Below, piece after piece: positions 6,979 through 14,211 of a DNA stretch of 27,547 nucleotides. Origin of the DNA: SHYQ01 sp041674525 (lineage in GTDB: Bacteria; Chloroflexota; Dehalococcoidia; UBA2979); assembly GCA_041674525.1 (NCBI GenBank), contig JBAYVN010000029.1:1-27547 (forward strand). The letters are read 5' to 3'. A program made the position numbers and the translations under genes. Under the pieces are notes generated by a model, which made no database searches, was not told the origin of the DNA, and saw only the letters and a list, made by a program, of their open reading frames with translations. The first letter of the stretch is position 1. Each line of letters begins with the position of its first letter.

Positions 6979-8667
6979 CTAGAACACCTTCTGCGGAGCC
7001 TCGATGGTTTCGCTCAGCGAAGCGCCCGCGGGGACCATCGGGAAGACGTTGCCCTCGGACTGCACGCGGAAGTCGATGATCACGGGGCCCGGGTAGGCGG
7101 CCGCATCGCGCAGCGCCTGGTCCACCTGCGAGCGATCGGTGACGCGGATGCCGTGGATGCCGTACGCATCCGCGAGCTTCAGGAAGTCCGGCTGCGACAT
7201 GGCCACGGCGACGTAGTTGTTCGCGTAGAACAGCTCCTGCCACTGGCGGACCATCCCCAGGAAGCCATTGTTCATGATCGCCATCTTCACCGGCAGGTGC
7301 TCGTCCACCATCGTGGCGATCTCCTGGAACGTCATCTGGAAGCCGCCGTCGCCGCAGATCGTCCACACCGCGCGGTCCGGGCAGGCAACCGCCGCGCCCA
7401 TCGCCGCAGGCACCTCGAACCCCATGGTCCCGAGGCCGCCCGAGGTCACCAGCTGGTAGGGGCGCGAGACGTTGCCGAACTGCGCCGCCCACATCTGGTG
7501 CTGGCCGACGCCGGTGGTGAGCACCGCCTCCGGGCCGATGAACTCCGCGATCTTCGAGATCACATGCTGCGTCGTCATCTCGTCGCCCGGCGGCACGCTC
7601 ATGGACGCGCGGTGGCCGTTGCGCAGGTCGTCGATCCAGCGCACCCATTCGACGTGGCTGCGCACCGCGACCGCCCCCACCAGCTGGCCGAGCACCGCCT
7701 TCACGTCGCCCTCGATCGGCACCAGTGTCGGGACGTTCTTGCCGTGCTCCGCGGGGTCGATGTCGACGTGGATGACCCTGGCCGTCGGGTTCATATCCGC
7801 GAAGCGCCCCAGCGCGCGGTCGTCCATGCGCATGCCCAGCGCGATGATCACATCGGCGTTGCTGGCGGCGTGGTTCGCCCAGTAGGACCCGTGCATCCCC
7901 ATCATCCCGTACGACAGGGCGTGGTCCGGCGGGATGCTGCCCAGGCCCAGCAGCGTGTTCAGGACGGGCGTGCCCGTCTTTTCCGCGAACGCGCGCAGCT
8001 CTGCCGAGGCCTCGCCGAGGATGATCCCGTGCCCCGCGAAGATGATCGGGCGCTCCGCGGCGTTGATGATCTCCGCCGCCTGCTCCACCAGCCCCGCGTC
8101 GCCCAGGCTCTGCGGGCGGTAGCCGCGGATCTCGATCCGCTCCGGCCAGTGGAACTCGGCCTGCTCCAGGAACACGTCCTTCGGGATGTCGATGTGCACC
8201 GCGCCCTTGCGCCCGGTGGTCGCAATGTATGCCGCCTCCGCGAAGGTGTACGCGAGGTCGGCGGCGCGCATCACCAGGTAGTTGTGCTTCACGATCGGCA
8301 TCGTGATGCCCGTGATGTCTGCCTCCTGGAAGCCATCGCGCCCCAGCAGCTCGCGGCCCACGTTGCCGGTGATGAACAGCGTGGGCACGGAGTCCATGTG
8401 CGCCGTGGTGATCGCGGTGACCAGGTTCGTGGCGCCGGGGCCCGAGGTCGCCAGTGCCACGCCGAGCCGCCCGGAGGCGCGGGCGTATCCGTCCGCGGCG
8501 TGCCCCGCGCCCTGCTCGTGGCGGACCAGGATGTGGCGGATGTTCGGGTGCGCCGGGAAGCGGTCGTACAACGGCAGCACCACCCCGCCCGGGTACCCGA
8601 ACACGGTGTCCACGCCGAGGCGCTCGAGGCTCTCGAGGACGATTTCCGCGCCGCTCATCATCGTCAT
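6979..8667 (-). CDS. ilvB: Acetolactate synthase large (catalytic) subunit
   Basis: Thiamine-diphosphate enzyme that condenses two pyruvates (or pyruvate and 2-oxobutyrate), the first common step of branched-chain synthesis. The 562 residues show FGYPGG near residue 23, the ThDP-activating glutamate in RHEQGAGHAADGYAR (Glu51), TSGPGATN, and the metal/ThDP motif running from GDGGFQMTFQEI to MNNG. I place the start at ATG 8665-8667 (MTMMSGAEIV) behind AGAAGG. An ATG 20 codons upstream lies inside the attenuator terminator and would add a non-homologous tail. It is the first enzyme gene after the leader peptide and attenuator, so its transcription should depend on Leu/Val/Ile charging. Confidence 0.96.
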   Translation of the reverse strand: MTMMSGAEIVLESLERLGVDTVFGYPGGVVLPLYDRFPAHPNIRHILVRHEQGAGHAADGYARASGRLGVALATSGPGATNLVTAITTAHMDSVPTLFITGNVGRELLGRDGFQEADITGITMPIVKHNYLVMRAADLAYTFAEAAYIATTGRKGAVHIDIPKDVFLEQAEFHWPERIEIRGYRPQSLGDAGLVEQAAEIINAAERPIIFAGHGIILGEASAELRAFAEKTGTPVLNTLLGLGSIPPDHALSYGMMGMHGSYWANHAASNADVIIALGMRMDDRALGRFADMNPTARVIHVDIDPAEHGKNVPTLVPIEGDVKAVLGQLVGAVAVRSHVEWVRWIDDLRNGHRASMSVPPGDEMTTQHVISKIAEFIGPEAVLTTGVGQHQMWAAQFGNVSRPYQLVTSGGLGTMGFEVPAAMGAAVACPDRAVWTICGDGGFQMTFQEIATMVDEHLPVKMAIMNNGFLGMVRQWQELFYANNYVAVAMSQPDFLKLADAYGIHGIRVTDRSQVDQALRDAAAYPGPVIIDFRVQSEGNVFPMVPAGASLSETIEAPQKVF

Positions 8668-8724
8668 GGGTGCTTGCCTTCTGGTCGGGCGCCGGGGTGG
8701 GACGCCGGGTTGGGATGCTCCGGA

Positions 8725-8751
8725 CACGAAAACCGCCCGACACGCGGGCGG
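8725..8751 (-). terminator. Intrinsic terminator (attenuator) ahead of ilvB
   Basis: On the minus strand CCGCCCG and CGGGCGG (plus positions 8745-8751 and 8733-8739) form a perfect 7-bp stem with a five-base loop, followed directly by TTTT (8729-8732) and further T/C bases. It sits after the leader-peptide stop and 58 nt before the ilvB start, the standard position for an attenuator. A second stem CAGCGC/GCGCTG (8764-8779) with a four-base loop lies between the leader stop and the terminator. Confidence 0.85.
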
Positions 8752-8787
8752 AGGCGACGCTGACAGCGCGAGAGCGCTGGGCGCCGC

Positions 8788-8886
8788 CTAGCGAATAAGT
8801 ACGAGTACCAGGACGAGGCCGCGCAGGGGCCCGCTGGGGGCTGCGGCCAGGGTGGGGGCGCCGGTGGAGGTGTTCGAACGCGCCAT
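8788..8886 (-). CDS. ilvL: ilv operon leader peptide (32 aa) for transcription attenuation
   Basis: An ATG at 8884-8886 opens a 32-codon frame ending in TAG at 8788-8790. Residues 24-31 read LVLVLVLI: eight consecutive branched-chain residues at the C-terminus, the hallmark of ilv attenuator peptides. The run includes GTA, CTT and ATT codons that are uncommon in this G/C-rich DNA, which should sharpen stalling when the cognate charged tRNAs fall. It is followed within 40 nt by an intrinsic terminator and then by ilvB. The ATG lies only a few bases from the predicted transcription start and lacks a Shine-Dalgarno, so it may be read from a leaderless transcript. The symbol ilvL is given by function; sequence homology to the enterobacterial peptide is not implied. 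Confidence 0.85.
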   Translation of the reverse strand: MARSNTSTGAPTLAAAPSGPLRGLVLVLVLIR

Positions 8887-8895
8887 AGTCGTTAC

Positions 8896-8925
8896 AGTCT
8901 GCCGTGCCGGTGGAACCACTGTCAA
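8896..8925 (-). promoter_or_regulatory. Promoter of the ilv-leu operon with overlapping palindrome
   Basis: A perfect TTGACA -35 box (8920-8925, minus) is followed after 18 nt by CAGACT (8896-8901), a weak -10 match, placing transcription start near 8889. Directly next to the -35 box lies the 10-bp palindrome GTGGAACCAC (8910-8919), a possible operator in the spacer. The start would lie within a few bases of the leader-peptide ATG. The -35 is convincing; the exact -10 is less so. Confidence 0.6.
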
Positions 8926-8947
8926 CACGGTGCCGCCCGGGGGATCC

Positions 8948-10132
8948 CTACCGCCGGGGGTGCCGCCGCAGGTTGACTCGCCGCGCGAGCGCCGCCGAGG
9001 GGCGCAGCAGCGCGTGCGATGCCGCGCCCAGGACGTACGTCAGGCCATCGTAGGTGGCTTCGCCGCGCACGAGGTCGCAGGCGCCGCCCCAGAACGCGCC
9101 GTTGTGCTGCATCAGCCAGATGAACGGCTCCGGGAGCGCCTGGAAGATCTCCAGCAGCGCCGCCGAGGCGCGGTTCTCCCCCCCGAGCTCACGCTCGATC
9201 GCCGCCTGGTAGCCGGTGAGGTCGTCCGTGACCCCCGCGAGGTAGTCCGCCGCTGCCGGTCCGACCGCCGTCCCGGAGGCGAGCGCCGCGTAGATGCCCT
9301 CCCCCGACAGCGGGTCGACCAGGCCCGCCGCGTCGCCGATCACCGCGGAGCCGAGCGCGGCGATGGTCATCCCCGGCCGCGCCATGGGCAGGGTGTGCCC
9401 GCGCAGATCCTCGATCTGCTCCGGGTCGATGCCGTACAGGCGGGAGATGCGCCGGAGCCCGGCGCGCAGGCGCGGGCCCGCTGCGTGCTTCCAGCCGCCC
9501 ACGCCCACGTTGACGTGATCGCCCTTCGGGAACACCCACCCGTACCCGCCGGGGACGTACCCGAAGTTGAGCGCCACCTTCCCCCGGAATCGCGAGGGGA
9601 CGCCGCCCGGGTACCGGACGTTGCCCTCCAGCGCCACCGCGCCGTCCGCGATCGAGGCGTAGCCGAGGCGGTTCCCGACGATGCCGTTCGCTCCGTCGGC
9701 GCCGATCACCACGCGTGCCGTGTGCAGCTCATCGCGCGTCCGCACCTCGAAGGTGCCGTCCGGCATCCGTCGCACGTCGCTCACGGTCTGCCCGTCGCGG
9801 AACTCCGCGCCACGCTCCTGCGCGCGCTCCACAAGGAACGCATCGAGGCGGCGGCGCTGCGTCATGTATGTCAGCGCGCCGCGCCCGTCGCGCTCCACCT
9901 CGCGGCCGTCGCGGATGCGCAGGCGTGCGCCGGTGACCACGTCCTCCACCACCGGGTCGATGGAGAACGGGAGCAGGTTGGCGCAGCGGACGGTCACCCC
10001 GCCGCCGCACGGCTTGTCGCGCGGGAAGCGCGCGCGGTCCAGCAGCAGCACCGTGCCCCCGCGCGACGCGATCTCGCGCGCCGCGGTGCTCCCGGCCGGG
10101 CCGGCTCCCACGACGATGGCGTCGACGTTCAC
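8948..10132 (-). CDS. Geranylgeranyl reductase-family FAD-dependent oxidoreductase
   Basis: A 394-residue flavoprotein of the geranylgeranyl/digeranylgeranyl reductase family, which saturates prenyl chains of lipids, chlorophyll or quinones. The N-terminal dinucleotide motif VVGAGPAGSTAAREIASRG begins near residue 6; the family box KPCGGGV follows at about 45. VIGADGANG and the FAD-pyrophosphate motif IGDAAGLVDPLSGEGIYAALASG appear later. The start is GTG 10130-10132, overlapping the upstream stop as GTGA (4-nt overlap), so translation is probably coupled to the PH-domain-like membrane gene. The substrate cannot be read from sequence; the menaquinone side chain is plausible in a bacterium. 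It ends 61 nt before the leader-peptide start, inside the ilv promoter neighbourhood. Confidence 0.85.
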   Translation of the reverse strand: MNVDAIVVGAGPAGSTAAREIASRGGTVLLLDRARFPRDKPCGGGVTVRCANLLPFSIDPVVEDVVTGARLRIRDGREVERDGRGALTYMTQRRRLDAFLVERAQERGAEFRDGQTVSDVRRMPDGTFEVRTRDELHTARVVIGADGANGIVGNRLGYASIADGAVALEGNVRYPGGVPSRFRGKVALNFGYVPGGYGWVFPKGDHVNVGVGGWKHAAGPRLRAGLRRISRLYGIDPEQIEDLRGHTLPMARPGMTIAALGSAVIGDAAGLVDPLSGEGIYAALASGTAVGPAAADYLAGVTDDLTGYQAAIERELGGENRASAALLEIFQALPEPFIWLMQHNGAFWGGACDLVRGEATYDGLTYVLGAASHALLRPSAALARRVNLRRHPRR

Positions 10133-11031
10133 GCGCGTGCGATCGCAGCCTGCATGGCGACGAGGAACCCGATCTGCACCGCGATTCCCGCACCCAGCAC
10201 CAGCCGCACGATGGTCCGATCCCATGCGTACATCAGCAGCCCCGCCGCGAGGTCGATGCCGAGCACGATCGTCGCGGCGCGGGGCACGCCCAGCAGGATT
10301 TCTCGCGGGTTGGTCTCGGAGAGCGGCGCGAGCTCCGCGGGGGGGAAGAAGACGTGCACGGTCGCGGGCAGCCCGCCGTACTGGAGCGCGAGCGCGAGCC
10401 ACGCCACCGCGCAGACCACGACCGCCGCGAGGCCGAGGATCCAACCGGCCCGGTCGCCCCAGAACCCCTCCATGGACGACAGGGCGCGCTCCACGTGGTG
10501 GGTCACCACGGCGGTGGGCCCCAGATCCTGGCGGACCTGGATCTGCCGCGCGAACGCCGAGGGATCCGGCACGGAGATCGCGTAGTTCCGCTCCGTGGTC
10601 ATCACGTACAGCACCTGCTCGGGCGTCTGGTGCGTCGAGTAGAACAGCACCTCGCCGATACGCTGGATCTCTGCGCGGCCGATGTGGTAGCCCATCCACG
10701 ACACCCCCCGCACCTGCGGCACGCCGACGGCAGTGCCGGGCACCAGCCGCTCGATCGCTTTCAGGGGGATGACCTGGCGCGTGATGCCCCAGCGAATCAC
10801 CAGGCCGTTCCGGTCCAGCGCGTACGAGAGCGTGGCCAGCGAGTACGTCCAGTACGCGAACGCGCAGGCGATGCCGAGGCACCCGGCGATGACGACGGAT
10901 GTCCCCAGCGTCAGCAGCCCGAACGGCTGCCCCGCCGTGCCCAGCACGAGCAGCGCGGTGATCCCCAGGGACCATGCGATGAGCACGGCCCCGACCATCA
11001 GTCCCAGCGCACGCGGCGGCTGGTAGTACAC
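10129..11031 (-). CDS. Membrane protein with bacterial PH-like domain
   Basis: A 300-residue predicted integral membrane protein. Two hydrophobic segments occupy about residues 10-55, followed by a soluble stretch (about 60-170) resembling bacterial PH (DUF304-like) domains: a basic strand LSYALDRNGLVIRWG, then IPLKAIERLVPG, and later LFYSTHQTPEQVLYVMTTERNYAISVPDPSAFARQI. The last third holds about three more hydrophobic segments. Start choice: GTG at 11038-11040 abuts its GGAGG directly, so I prefer GTG 11029-11031, which has 9-nt spacing; the difference is three residues. The stop overlaps the GTG of the prenyl reductase. Domain naming is by pattern only; the function is unknown. Confidence 0.7.
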   Translation of the reverse strand: MYYQPPRALGLMVGAVLIAWSLGITALLVLGTAGQPFGLLTLGTSVVIAGCLGIACAFAYWTYSLATLSYALDRNGLVIRWGITRQVIPLKAIERLVPGTAVGVPQVRGVSWMGYHIGRAEIQRIGEVLFYSTHQTPEQVLYVMTTERNYAISVPDPSAFARQIQVRQDLGPTAVVTHHVERALSSMEGFWGDRAGWILGLAAVVVCAVAWLALALQYGGLPATVHVFFPPAELAPLSETNPREILLGVPRAATIVLGIDLAAGLLMYAWDRTIVRLVLGAGIAVQIGFLVAMQAAIARA

Positions 11032-11090
11032 GCGCGGCACCCTCCGAGGTGGGCGGGAGCGATCCGGGCATCCGGTGGGGAGCAGCGAAC

Positions 11091-11113
11091 GGGGCGGGGG
11101 GTGACCCCGCCCC
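11091..11113. terminator. Perfect 9-bp GC stem-loop between ilvE and PH-domain gene
   Basis: GGGGCGGGG (11091-11099) and CCCCGCCCC (11105-11113) enclose a five-base loop. A weaker GCCCC/GGGGC hairpin (11134-11148) lies closer to the ilvE stop and is followed on the minus strand by TTCGGT. Together they could end ilvE transcription, but neither has a true T-tract, so a terminator call is tentative. Confidence 0.4.
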
Positions 11114-11178
11114 GTATCAGCCAGTGTACCGAAGCCCCGCCGTGGGGCGTGCCCGTCCCGGCCCCTGCGACCCGGCCG

Positions 11179-12123
11179 CTACGGCTTCGCGCCGACAGCG
11201 GCCTGCTTGTAGACCGGCGTCAGCCAGTCGCTGTACTGCGGCATGCGGCCGGTGATCATCTGGAAGTAGAGTTCCTGGATCTGCTTCGCCACCCTGCCGG
11301 GCTGGCCGTTGCCCACGGCTACGCGGTCCACCTCGGTGATCGGCGTGACGTGGGCGGCGGTGCCCGTCATAAATACCTCGTCGGCGATGTAGAGCTCCGT
11401 CCGGTCGATCGAGCGGCGATCGACCTCCAGCCCCAGGTGGGTCTTCGCCAGCTCCAGCGCCGTGTCCAGCGTGATGCCCTCGAGGATGTTGTCGCTCGGC
11501 GGCGGGGTGACCAGCCGGCCGTGGCGCAGCATCACGATGTTCTCGCCGGAACCCTCCGAGACGTGGCCGTCATGGTTGAGCATGATCGCCTCGTCGAAGC
11601 CGTTGAGCTGGGCCTCGGTCTTCGCCATCGAGTTGTTGACGTAGATGCCGGTGACCTTGGCGCGCGCCGGGATGCCGGTGTCGTCCACGCGCCGCCACGA
11701 GGAGGTCATGCAGCGTGCGCCCGCGTCCGGGTCCAGGTACGCCCCGAACGGCGTGACATACAGCAGGAACTCGTCGTCCAGGTTGTGCATCCGCAGTCCC
11801 ACCACCTTCGAGGCCTTGTAGACCATCGGGCGGATGTAGACATCCTCCCGGTAGCCGCAGCGCTCGGCGACCTGCTGCACCATGGCGACCAGCTCGTCCT
11901 CCGTGTAGCGGATCTCCATGCGCATGATCTTGGCGCTCTGCTGGATGCGCTGGATGTGCTCGCGGACCTTGAAGAGGTAGAGCTCGCCTGCCTCCTCGTT
12001 CCAGTTGCCGCGGATCCCCTCGAATACCGCGGTCCCGTAGTTGAAGGCGTGGGTCATGATGTTGATGTTCGCCTCCTCCAGGGGGACGAACTTGCCTTCA
12101 AAGAACGCGGTCGGTGTCGCCAT
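11179..12123 (-). CDS. ilvE: Branched-chain amino acid aminotransferase
   Basis: Class IV PLP aminotransferase that interconverts Val, Leu and Ile with their 2-oxo acids, the last step for all three products of the neighbouring operon. The 314 residues match the IlvE length. Signatures are THAFNYGTAVFEGIRG near 24-39, RPMVYKAS, the Schiff-base lysine in ARAKVTGIYVNNS (Lys156), and the class IV motif SEGSGENIVMLRHGRLVTPP. The ATG at 12121-12123 has AAGGA 8 bases upstream and gives MATPTAFFEGKFVPLEEA, a typical IlvE N-terminus; the longer open frame upstream is non-coding. It has its own promoter in the divergent region, so it is uncoupled from the ilv attenuator. D-amino acid aminotransferase is a less likely alternative. 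Confidence 0.94.
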   Translation of the reverse strand: MATPTAFFEGKFVPLEEANINIMTHAFNYGTAVFEGIRGNWNEEAGELYLFKVREHIQRIQQSAKIMRMEIRYTEDELVAMVQQVAERCGYREDVYIRPMVYKASKVVGLRMHNLDDEFLLYVTPFGAYLDPDAGARCMTSSWRRVDDTGIPARAKVTGIYVNNSMAKTEAQLNGFDEAIMLNHDGHVSEGSGENIVMLRHGRLVTPPPSDNILEGITLDTALELAKTHLGLEVDRRSIDRTELYIADEVFMTGTAAHVTPITEVDRVAVGNGQPGRVAKQIQELYFQMITGRMPQYSDWLTPVYKQAAVGAKP

Positions 12124-12189
12124 GGGAGGGTCCTTGCTGCGCCGTGCGAGGATGCCGAGGCGCCGAGCGGCGTCTCCGGGGTGCCCAGA

Positions 12190-12219
12190 ATCATAGGATT
12201 GCGCAAATCCGCCCGGCAA
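12190..12219 (-). promoter_or_regulatory. Predicted ilvE promoter
   Basis: On the minus strand TTGCCG (12214-12219) is separated by 18 nt from TATGAT (12190-12195), a five-of-six match to the -10 consensus. Transcription would start near 12183, leaving a 5' untranslated region of about 60 nt before the ilvE ATG. It is one of the few A/T-rich spots in the region. Confidence 0.6.
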
Positions 12220-12252
12220 GCACGCCCACCCGGGGTATGCTGGCGGTCCGTT

Positions 12253-12296
12253 GATCACTCGATCACTTGATCGCACCCCGGGCTCACGGGAGCCCG
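12253..12296. promoter_or_regulatory. Three-copy 8-bp GATC repeat and hairpin in the divergent ilvE/hydrolase region
   Basis: GATCACTC, GATCACTT and GATCGCAC follow each other without gaps from 12253 to 12276, so GATC recurs every 8 bp. Immediately after, CGGGCTC (12279-12285) pairs perfectly with GAGCCCG (12290-12296) around a four-base loop. The region lies between the ilvE promoter and the first hydrolase gene. A binding site for a regulator, or a 5' UTR structure of the hydrolase mRNA, is possible. Confidence 0.35.
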
Positions 12297-12346
12297 CACC
12301 GCCCCCGGCGCCGAGCGGCAGGGAGAGCGGCAGAGAGGCAGCGCCC

Positions 12347-13207
12347 ATGTCCCGGCTCTTCGAGACCTTCACCGTCGGCAGCGTGCAGATCGCCGCGCTC
12401 TCGGACGGCGCGCCGGATCGCGCCCTCGGCGGGTTCTTCGCCGGGATCGACCCGGCGCTGTGGACCGCTGCCCTCGGCATCAGCAGCCCGGACACCCCCG
12501 TCCCCTTCAACTTCGGCACGTTCCTGGTGCGCTCGGGCGGGCGCATCGTCCTCATCGACTCCGGGTACGGCACCCCCGCGAGGGCGATGAACATCCCCGG
12601 CGGCGGCGAGCTCCTGGACCGCCTCGCCGAGGCCGCCACGCGCCCCGAGGACGTAACGGACGTCCTGCACACGCACCTGCACGCCGACCACATCGGCTGG
12701 AACGTTACGCCGGATGCGAACGGCGGCCCGGACGCCCTCACCTTCCCGAACGCCACCTACCACATCGCCCAGCGCGAGCTGGATTACTGGCTGAACGAGG
12801 CCGCGCCGGAAGAGGACCGCACGAAGGTCGCCCACCGCAACACCGTGCCGATCCAGGCCGCGGGGCACGTCAAGACCTTCGACGGAGATGTCGAGGTGCT
12901 TCCGGGCCTGAGCGCCGTCGCCACGCCGGGCCATACCCCGGGTCACACCTCGTTCATGGTCTCCTCGCAGGGCGAGGAGCTGCTGATCGCCGGCGATGCC
13001 GCGCACCATCCCGTCCACTTCGAGCACCACGACTGGATTCCCGGCGTCGACCTCGACCCCGCCGAGTCCACGCGGTCGCACGGCAAGTTGAGCGCGCTGG
13101 CGGCGGACCGGGGGGCGCGGGTCACCGGGGGCCACTTCCCGATCCTCACCATCGGCCACGTGCGCCGCGTCCCGGGCGGGTACCGCTGGGAGGGCATCGG
13201 CCGCTGA
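12347..13207 (+). CDS. Metallo-beta-lactamase-fold hydrolase (AHL-lactonase-like)
   Basis: A 286-residue MBL-fold hydrolase. The zinc motif HTHLHADHIGW places HxHxDH at His110, His112, Asp114 and His115. Further ligands are in TPGHTPGHTS, the bridging Asp in IAGDAAHHP, and the late GGHFP histidine, so both metal sites look complete. The layout resembles the lactonase-like subgroup (AttM/YtnP type) more than glyoxalase II, but the substrate is unknown. ATG 12347-12349 with GAGAGG upstream is preferred over a start 32 codons earlier, whose proline/arginine-rich tail is not conserved-looking. It is the first gene of a three-gene plus-strand operon, with a paralogous hydrolase 77 nt downstream. 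Confidence 0.85.
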   Translation: MSRLFETFTVGSVQIAALSDGAPDRALGGFFAGIDPALWTAALGISSPDTPVPFNFGTFLVRSGGRIVLIDSGYGTPARAMNIPGGGELLDRLAEAATRPEDVTDVLHTHLHADHIGWNVTPDANGGPDALTFPNATYHIAQRELDYWLNEAAPEEDRTKVAHRNTVPIQAAGHVKTFDGDVEVLPGLSAVATPGHTPGHTSFMVSSQGEELLIAGDAAHHPVHFEHHDWIPGVDLDPAESTRSHGKLSALAADRGARVTGGHFPILTIGHVRRVPGGYRWEGIGR

Positions 13208-13284
13208 CCGGCGCGCGCTCCGCGCCCGCCTGACGCCGAGGGCGCGGCGTGGCATCCTCGGGTGGCGGCCGGAGAGGCGGAGGC

Positions 13285-14211
13285 ATGGCAATCCCGACGG
13301 GCGCCCGCTTCGAGATCGGGGGCGTCGACCTCACCGTGGTGAGCGACGGCGCGTTCTGGCTCGATGCCGGCGCCGTCTTCGGCCTCGTCCCCCGCGTCAT
13401 GTGGGAGCGGCAGGCGCCGCCGATGGATGAGCGCTACCGAATCCCGCTGGCCCTCAACTGCCTGCTCCTGCGCTCGCGGGGCAAGACCGTGCTCGTGGAG
13501 ACGGGCATCGGGGGCAAGCCCGGCGATCGCGACACCGCCACGCCCGCCGAGGAGGGCACGCTGCTGACCTCGCTCGCGGCGGCGGGTGTGGCGCCCGAGG
13601 AGATCGATGTGGTTGTGAACACGCACCTGCACTTCGACCACTGCGGCTGGAACACACGCCTCGCGGCCGCCGCGGAGGGCGCCGCCCCCGGGGTCCGCGA
13701 GCAGCGCGAGGCGCCGTACGTCGCCACGTTCCCGAACGCCGTCTACTACGTGAGCGCGCGCGAGTGGGACGAGGCGACGCACCCCAACGAGCGCACTCGG
13801 GGCACGTACTTCGCGCGGAACCTGGAGCCCATCGCGGATCGCGTGGAGCTGCTCGACGGCGAGCGCGCGATCACCGACGAGGTGACGTTCGTGCCCGCGC
13901 CGGGGCACACGGAAGGGCACAGCGCGGTGGTGATCCGCTCCGGGCAGGACTCCGGCGTCTACCTCGGCGACATGGCGCAGCTGCCCATCCAGCTCGAGCG
14001 CACGGCGTGGGTCTCCGCCTTCGACACGCTCCCGATGATCTCGATCGAGACGAAGCGCCGCCGCATGGACGAGTGCATCGAGGCCGGCGCGCTGGTGCTG
14101 CTCACGCACATCGCCTACCCCGGCGTCGGCCGCATGGTCCGCACGCCCGAGGGGCACCGCCGGTGGGTGGACGCGGCGCCCCTGCACGCGCCGGGACCGG
14201 CCTCGAGATGA
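13285..14211 (+). CDS. Second metallo-beta-lactamase-fold hydrolase
   Basis: A 308-residue paralogue of the preceding hydrolase. NTHLHFDHCGW carries HxHxDH at His114, His116, Asp118 and His119; APGHTEGHS, YLGDMAQLP (bridging Asp) and LLTHIAYPGVG supply the remaining expected ligands. The opening GARFEIGGVDLTVVSDGAFWLDAG is the usual first beta-sheet of this subgroup. I start at ATG 13285-13287, which has GGAGAGG 7 bases upstream; 12 earlier codons are Gly/Arg-rich and probably untranslated. The stop overlaps the next ATG (ATGA, 14208-14211), linking it translationally to the GcvT-like gene. The substrate is not evident; a lactone or other ester is a reasonable guess. Confidence 0.85.
   Translation: MAIPTGARFEIGGVDLTVVSDGAFWLDAGAVFGLVPRVMWERQAPPMDERYRIPLALNCLLLRSRGKTVLVETGIGGKPGDRDTATPAEEGTLLTSLAAAGVAPEEIDVVVNTHLHFDHCGWNTRLAAAAEGAAPGVREQREAPYVATFPNAVYYVSAREWDEATHPNERTRGTYFARNLEPIADRVELLDGERAITDEVTFVPAPGHTEGHSAVVIRSGQDSGVYLGDMAQLPIQLERTAWVSAFDTLPMISIETKRRRMDECIEAGALVLLTHIAYPGVGRMVRTPEGHRRWVDAAPLHAPGPASR

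Noticed and set aside
8660..8727. An ilvB start 20 codons upstream (ATG 8725-8727)
   Set aside because: It lies inside the terminator and would add a non-conserved tail; ATG 8665-8667 has a Shine-Dalgarno and a typical IlvB N-terminus.
5330..8743. A single 1137-codon open frame on the minus strand spanning ilvC, ilvN and ilvB
   Set aside because: Only its last 331 codons (IlvC) look like protein; the rest is Arg/Gly/His/Pro-rich, the signature of a shifted frame over IlvB and IlvN in GC-rich DNA.
8948..11071. A 707-codon frame suggesting a fusion of the prenyl reductase with an upstream domain
   Set aside because: The upstream part is out of frame with the real membrane protein gene at 10129-11031; the GTGA overlap explains the junction better.
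13764..14207. Extended N-terminus of the GcvT-like frame back to 13764
   Set aside because: This stretch overlaps the second MBL-fold hydrolase in another frame and is Arg/His/Gly-rich; the ATGA overlap at 14208 gives a clean start.
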